A stretch of 39,436 nucleotides of DNA from Streptomyces sp. (GTDB lineage: Bacteria; Actinomycetota; Actinomycetes; Streptomycetales; Streptomycetaceae), in the NCBI RefSeq assembly GCF_019510245.1, contig NZ_JAEKKT010000179.1, positions 1 to 39,436 on the forward strand, read 5' to 3'. The notes below the pieces were generated by a model. The model was given only the letters and a program-made list of their open reading frames with translations, ran no database searches and was not told where the DNA came from. Within the stretch, counting starts at the first letter, position 1, and every line of letters starts with the position of its first letter. This document shows positions 37,128 to 39,436 of the stretch, one piece after another. The position numbers and the translations under genes are program-made.

Positions 37128-38825
37128 ATGGCCGCCACCCCGCAGAACCCTGCCGCCTCCGCGCCCCGCCGCAAGGTGAGCCGTCACCGCGGCGAGGGTC
37201 AGTGGGCTATGGGTCACTACACCCCGCTCAACGGCAACGAACAGTTCAAGAAGGACGACGACGGTCTCAATGTGCGGACACGCATTGAGACGATCTACTC
37301 CAAGCGCGGCTTCGACTCGATCGACCCCAACGACCTGCGCGGACGGATGCGCTGGTGGGGCCTGTACACGCAGCGCAAGCCCGGCATCGACGGCGGCAAG
37401 ACCGCCGTTCTGGAGCCGGAGGAGCTGGACGACAAGTACTTCATGCTGCGGGTGCGGATCGACGGCGGCCGGCTCACCACGCAGCAGCTGCGGGTGATCG
37501 GCGAGATCTCGCAGGAGTTCGCGCGGGGCAGCGCGGACATCACCGACCGGCAGAACATCCAGCTGCACTGGATCCGCATCGAGGACGTCCCGGAGATCTG
37601 GAACCGTCTCGAGGCGGTCGGCCTGTCCACCACCGAGGCGTGCGGCGACTGCCCCCGTGTCGTGATCGGCTCGCCGGTGGCCGGCATCGCCGAGGACGAG
37701 ATCATCGACGGCAGCTGGGCGATCGACGAGATCCACGAGCGGTACATCGGCAGCAAGGAGTTCTCCAACCTGCCGCGCAAGTTCAAGACGGCGATCTCCG
37801 GCTCCCCGCTCCTGGACGTCGTGCACGAGATCAACGACGTGGCGTTCGTCGGGGTCGAGCACCCCGAGCACGGTCCCGGCTTCGACCTGTGGGTGGGCGG
37901 CGGCCTGTCCACCAACCCGAAGATCGGTGTCCGGCTCGGCGCCTGGGTGCCGCTGGCGGAGGTCCCCGACGTCTGGGCCGGCGTGGTCGGCATCTTCCGG
38001 GACTACGGCTACCGGCGGCTGCGCACCCGCGCCCGCCTGAAGTTCCTGGTCGCCGACTGGGGCCCGGAGAAGTTCCGCCAGGTGCTGGAGGACGAGTACC
38101 TCAAGCGGAAGCTCGTCGACGGCCCCGCCCCCGGCGAACCGGTCCAGCGCTGGCGCGACCACGTCGGTGTGCACCGGCAGCAGGACGGCAACTTCTACGT
38201 CGGGTTCGCCCCGCGCGTCGGCCGCGTGGACGGCGCCACCCTCGCGAAGATCGCGGACCTGGCCGAGGCCCACGGCTCGGGCCGGGTGCGCACCACCGTC
38301 GAGCAGAAGATGATCATCCTCGATGTCACGGAGGCGCAGGTCGAGTCGCTGGTCGAGGCCCTGGAGGCGCTGGACCTGACCGCCAAGCCGTCCTCGTTCC
38401 GGCGCGGCACCATGGCCTGCACCGGCATCGAGTACTGCAAGCTCGCCATCGTGGAGACCAAGCAGCGTGGCAGCGCCCTGATCGACGAGCTGGAGCGCCG
38501 GCTCCCCGAGTTCGACGAGCCGCTCACCATCAACCTCAACGGCTGCCCGAACGCCTGTGCCCGTATCCAGGTGGCGGACATCGGTCTCAAGGGCCAGCTG
38601 GTCCTGAACGACGCCGGCGAACAGGTCGAGGGCTACCAGGTGCACCTGGGCGGCGCGCTCGGCCTGGAGGCCGGGTTCGGCCGCAAGGTCCGCGGTCTCA
38701 AGGTGACCTCGGAGGAGCTCCCGGACTACGTCGAGCGGGTGCTCAGGCGTTTCCAGGCGGAGCGCGCGGACGGCGAGCGGTTCGCCGCCTGGGCCGCTCG
38801 CGCCAGTGAGGAGGCCCTCTCATGA
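37128..38825 (+). CDS. sir: Ferredoxin-dependent sulfite (nitrite/sulfite) reductase
   Basis: 565 residues with two ferrodoxin-like half domains (LDDKYFMLRVRIDGGRLTTQ; GQDGNFYVGFAPRV-like) and two siroheme-binding domains. The siroheme/4Fe-4S cysteines are Cys431 and Cys437 (MACTGIEYCKLA) and Cys473 and Cys477 (NLNGCPNACAR). ITDRQNIQLHWI and TTEACGDCPRVVIGSP are the first-half signatures. The enzyme reduces sulfite to sulfide with six electrons in the cytosol. Length and motifs match the actinobacterial SirA group rather than nitrite reductase NirB. The start ATG 37128 follows GAAGGACG. The TGA overlaps the next ATG (ATGA). It leads the sulfate-reduction operon with cysH. Confidence 0.95.
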   Translation: MAATPQNPAASAPRRKVSRHRGEGQWAMGHYTPLNGNEQFKKDDDGLNVRTRIETIYSKRGFDSIDPNDLRGRMRWWGLYTQRKPGIDGGKTAVLEPEELDDKYFMLRVRIDGGRLTTQQLRVIGEISQEFARGSADITDRQNIQLHWIRIEDVPEIWNRLEAVGLSTTEACGDCPRVVIGSPVAGIAEDEIIDGSWAIDEIHERYIGSKEFSNLPRKFKTAISGSPLLDVVHEINDVAFVGVEHPEHGPGFDLWVGGGLSTNPKIGVRLGAWVPLAEVPDVWAGVVGIFRDYGYRRLRTRARLKFLVADWGPEKFRQVLEDEYLKRKLVDGPAPGEPVQRWRDHVGVHRQQDGNFYVGFAPRVGRVDGATLAKIADLAEAHGSGRVRTTVEQKMIILDVTEAQVESLVEALEALDLTAKPSSFRRGTMACTGIEYCKLAIVETKQRGSALIDELERRLPEFDEPLTINLNGCPNACARIQVADIGLKGQLVLNDAGEQVEGYQVHLGGALGLEAGFGRKVRGLKVTSEELPDYVERVLRRFQAERADGERFAAWAARASEEALS

Positions 38826-39001
38826 GCGAGCGGGCCGCGCCCTTCTACTGCCCCTACTGCGGCGACGAGGACCTGCGTCCGAGCGACGAGGGCCACGGTG
38901 CCTGGGAATGCGCGGCCTGCAACCGCGCATTCCAGCTGAAGTTCCTCGGGCTGCTCGCCCGAGGGCTGAAGCACTCCGAAGCTGGAGGGGAACAGATATG
39001 A
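38822..39001 (+). CDS. Small C4 zinc-ribbon protein of the cys operon
   Basis: 59 residues between sir and cysH, overlapping both by 4 bp (ATGA at 38822 and at 38998). CPYC (Cys10, Cys13) and CAAC (Cys30, Cys33) form a four-cysteine zinc ribbon or iron site: FYCPYCGDEDLRPSDEG and WECAACNRAFQLKFLG. The C-terminal 20 residues are helical and polar. The position is conserved in Streptomyces sulfate-assimilation operons, and a role as electron carrier, metal chaperone or regulator has not been shown to my knowledge. The strict double overlap implies stoichiometric co-production with the reductases. Confidence 0.9.
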   Translation: MSERAAPFYCPYCGDEDLRPSDEGHGAWECAACNRAFQLKFLGLLARGLKHSEAGGEQI

Positions 39002-39436
39002 CCACCGCTCAGGAAGAGCGTACGACCGACGAGTTGAAGGCGCTGGCCGAGCAGGCCGGGCGTGACCTCGAAGACGCCTCCGCCCTGGAGATCCTCCAGT
39101 GGGCGGTGGACACCTTCGGCAAGGGCTTCTGCGTGACCTCCTCGATGGAGGACGCCGTGGTGTCCCACCTGGCGTCCCGCGTCCAGAAGGGCGTGGACGT
39201 CGTCTTCCTCGACACCGGCTACCACTTCCCGGAGACCATCGGCACCCGGGACGCGGTCGAGGCTGTGATGGACGTCAACGTCATCACCCTCACCCCGCGC
39301 CAGACGGTCGCCGAGCAGGACGCGGAGTACGGCCCGAAGCTGCACGACCGGGACCCGGACCTGTGCTGCAGGCTCCGCAAGGTCCTGCCGCTGGAGCGCG
39401 GGCTGGAGAACTACACCGCCTGGGCGACCGGGCTGC
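38998..39436 (+). CDS. cysH: APS (adenylyl-sulfate) reductase, 5' part
   Basis: The first 146 codons are present and the gene runs off the right edge. ILQWAVDTFGKGFCVTSSME is the PP-loop-like P-motif region, VDVVFLDTGYHFPETIGTRD the conserved substrate-binding strand, and DPDLCCRLRKVLPLERGL carries the double cysteine (Cys123-Cys124) that marks the [4Fe-4S] APS-reducing type rather than the cluster-free PAPS type. The second Cys pair and the catalytic C-terminal Cys lie outside. It produces sulfite for the sulfite reductase encoded upstream. GGAGGGG precedes ATG 38998, which overlaps the zinc-ribbon stop. Confidence 0.95.
   Translation, partial: MTTAQEERTTDELKALAEQAGRDLEDASALEILQWAVDTFGKGFCVTSSMEDAVVSHLASRVQKGVDVVFLDTGYHFPETIGTRDAVEAVMDVNVITLTPRQTVAEQDAEYGPKLHDRDPDLCCRLRKVLPLERGLENYTAWATGL

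Noticed and set aside
1..39436. tRNA, rRNA, antiviral or toxin-antitoxin system
   Set aside because: No tRNA-like cloverleaf, rRNA segment or recognised defence domain was found on either strand.

Overview
The window is chromosomal DNA from a Streptomyces or close relative. It has very high GC, GTG and TTG starts, Tat and Sec signal peptides, LacI and MmyB-type regulators, dispersed hairpin repeats typical of the genus, and a sulfite reductase / small zinc ribbon / APS reductase operon as in Streptomyces. No RNA gene, CRISPR array or recognisable antiviral system was found. The overall contrast is between a decayed left part (about 1-24.6 kb, many broken genes and two mobile elements) and an intact right part (about 24.7-39.4 kb).

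Region 1 (1-8.7 kb): the end of an oxidoreductase and a frameshifted saccharopine-dehydrogenase-like gene precede a two-component locus transcribed leftward (membrane protein, histidine kinase, NarL-type response regulator). A 4,619-bp Tn3-family transposon (1794-6412) with perfect 38-bp inverted repeats and a 5-bp target duplication (GAAGC) has cut the regulator between receiver and DNA-binding domain. Removing the element and one copy of the duplication restores a 232-residue reading frame. The transposon keeps a tyrosine recombinase, a divergent SDR/MmyB-regulator pair, and only the two ends of its transposase gene.

Region 2 (8.7-11.3 kb): a broken secreted nuclease, an intact small secreted protein with a His-Me-finger-like motif, and a two-frame IS630-family element.

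Region 3 (11.2-24.6 kb): extracellular plant-polysaccharide degradation. It holds a broken rhamnogalacturonan acetylesterase-like gene, an intact rhamnogalacturonan lyase, an exo-1,3-galactanase with a ricin-type CBM, and a membrane-anchored beta-helix protein. Then come a PhzF-like protein, a permease/homocysteine methyltransferase divergent pair and a LacI gene with an internal deletion. A type-B carboxylesterase follows, and then remnants of an alginate-lyase-family enzyme and a GH43 enzyme that both lost their 5' parts. AAGCGCTT-type palindromes lie before the lyase, the galactanase and the intact LacI gene at 24794, which suggests a small regulon.

Region 4 (24.7-36.8 kb): an intact LacI regulator, small secreted proteins, a PEP-mutase/isocitrate-lyase-family enzyme, a ThuA-like protein, a lipoprotein, a VOC protein, an AraC regulator, a YihY membrane protein, an AidB-like acyl-CoA dehydrogenase, a GAF-domain regulator, a secreted protein of unknown function and a GNAT acetyltransferase.

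Region 5 (36.8-39.4 kb): assimilatory sulfate reduction. A 27-codon leader peptide ending in a cysteine-containing segment precedes sulfite reductase, a 59-residue zinc ribbon and cysH (cut by the window end). The three structural genes overlap by 4 bp at each junction.
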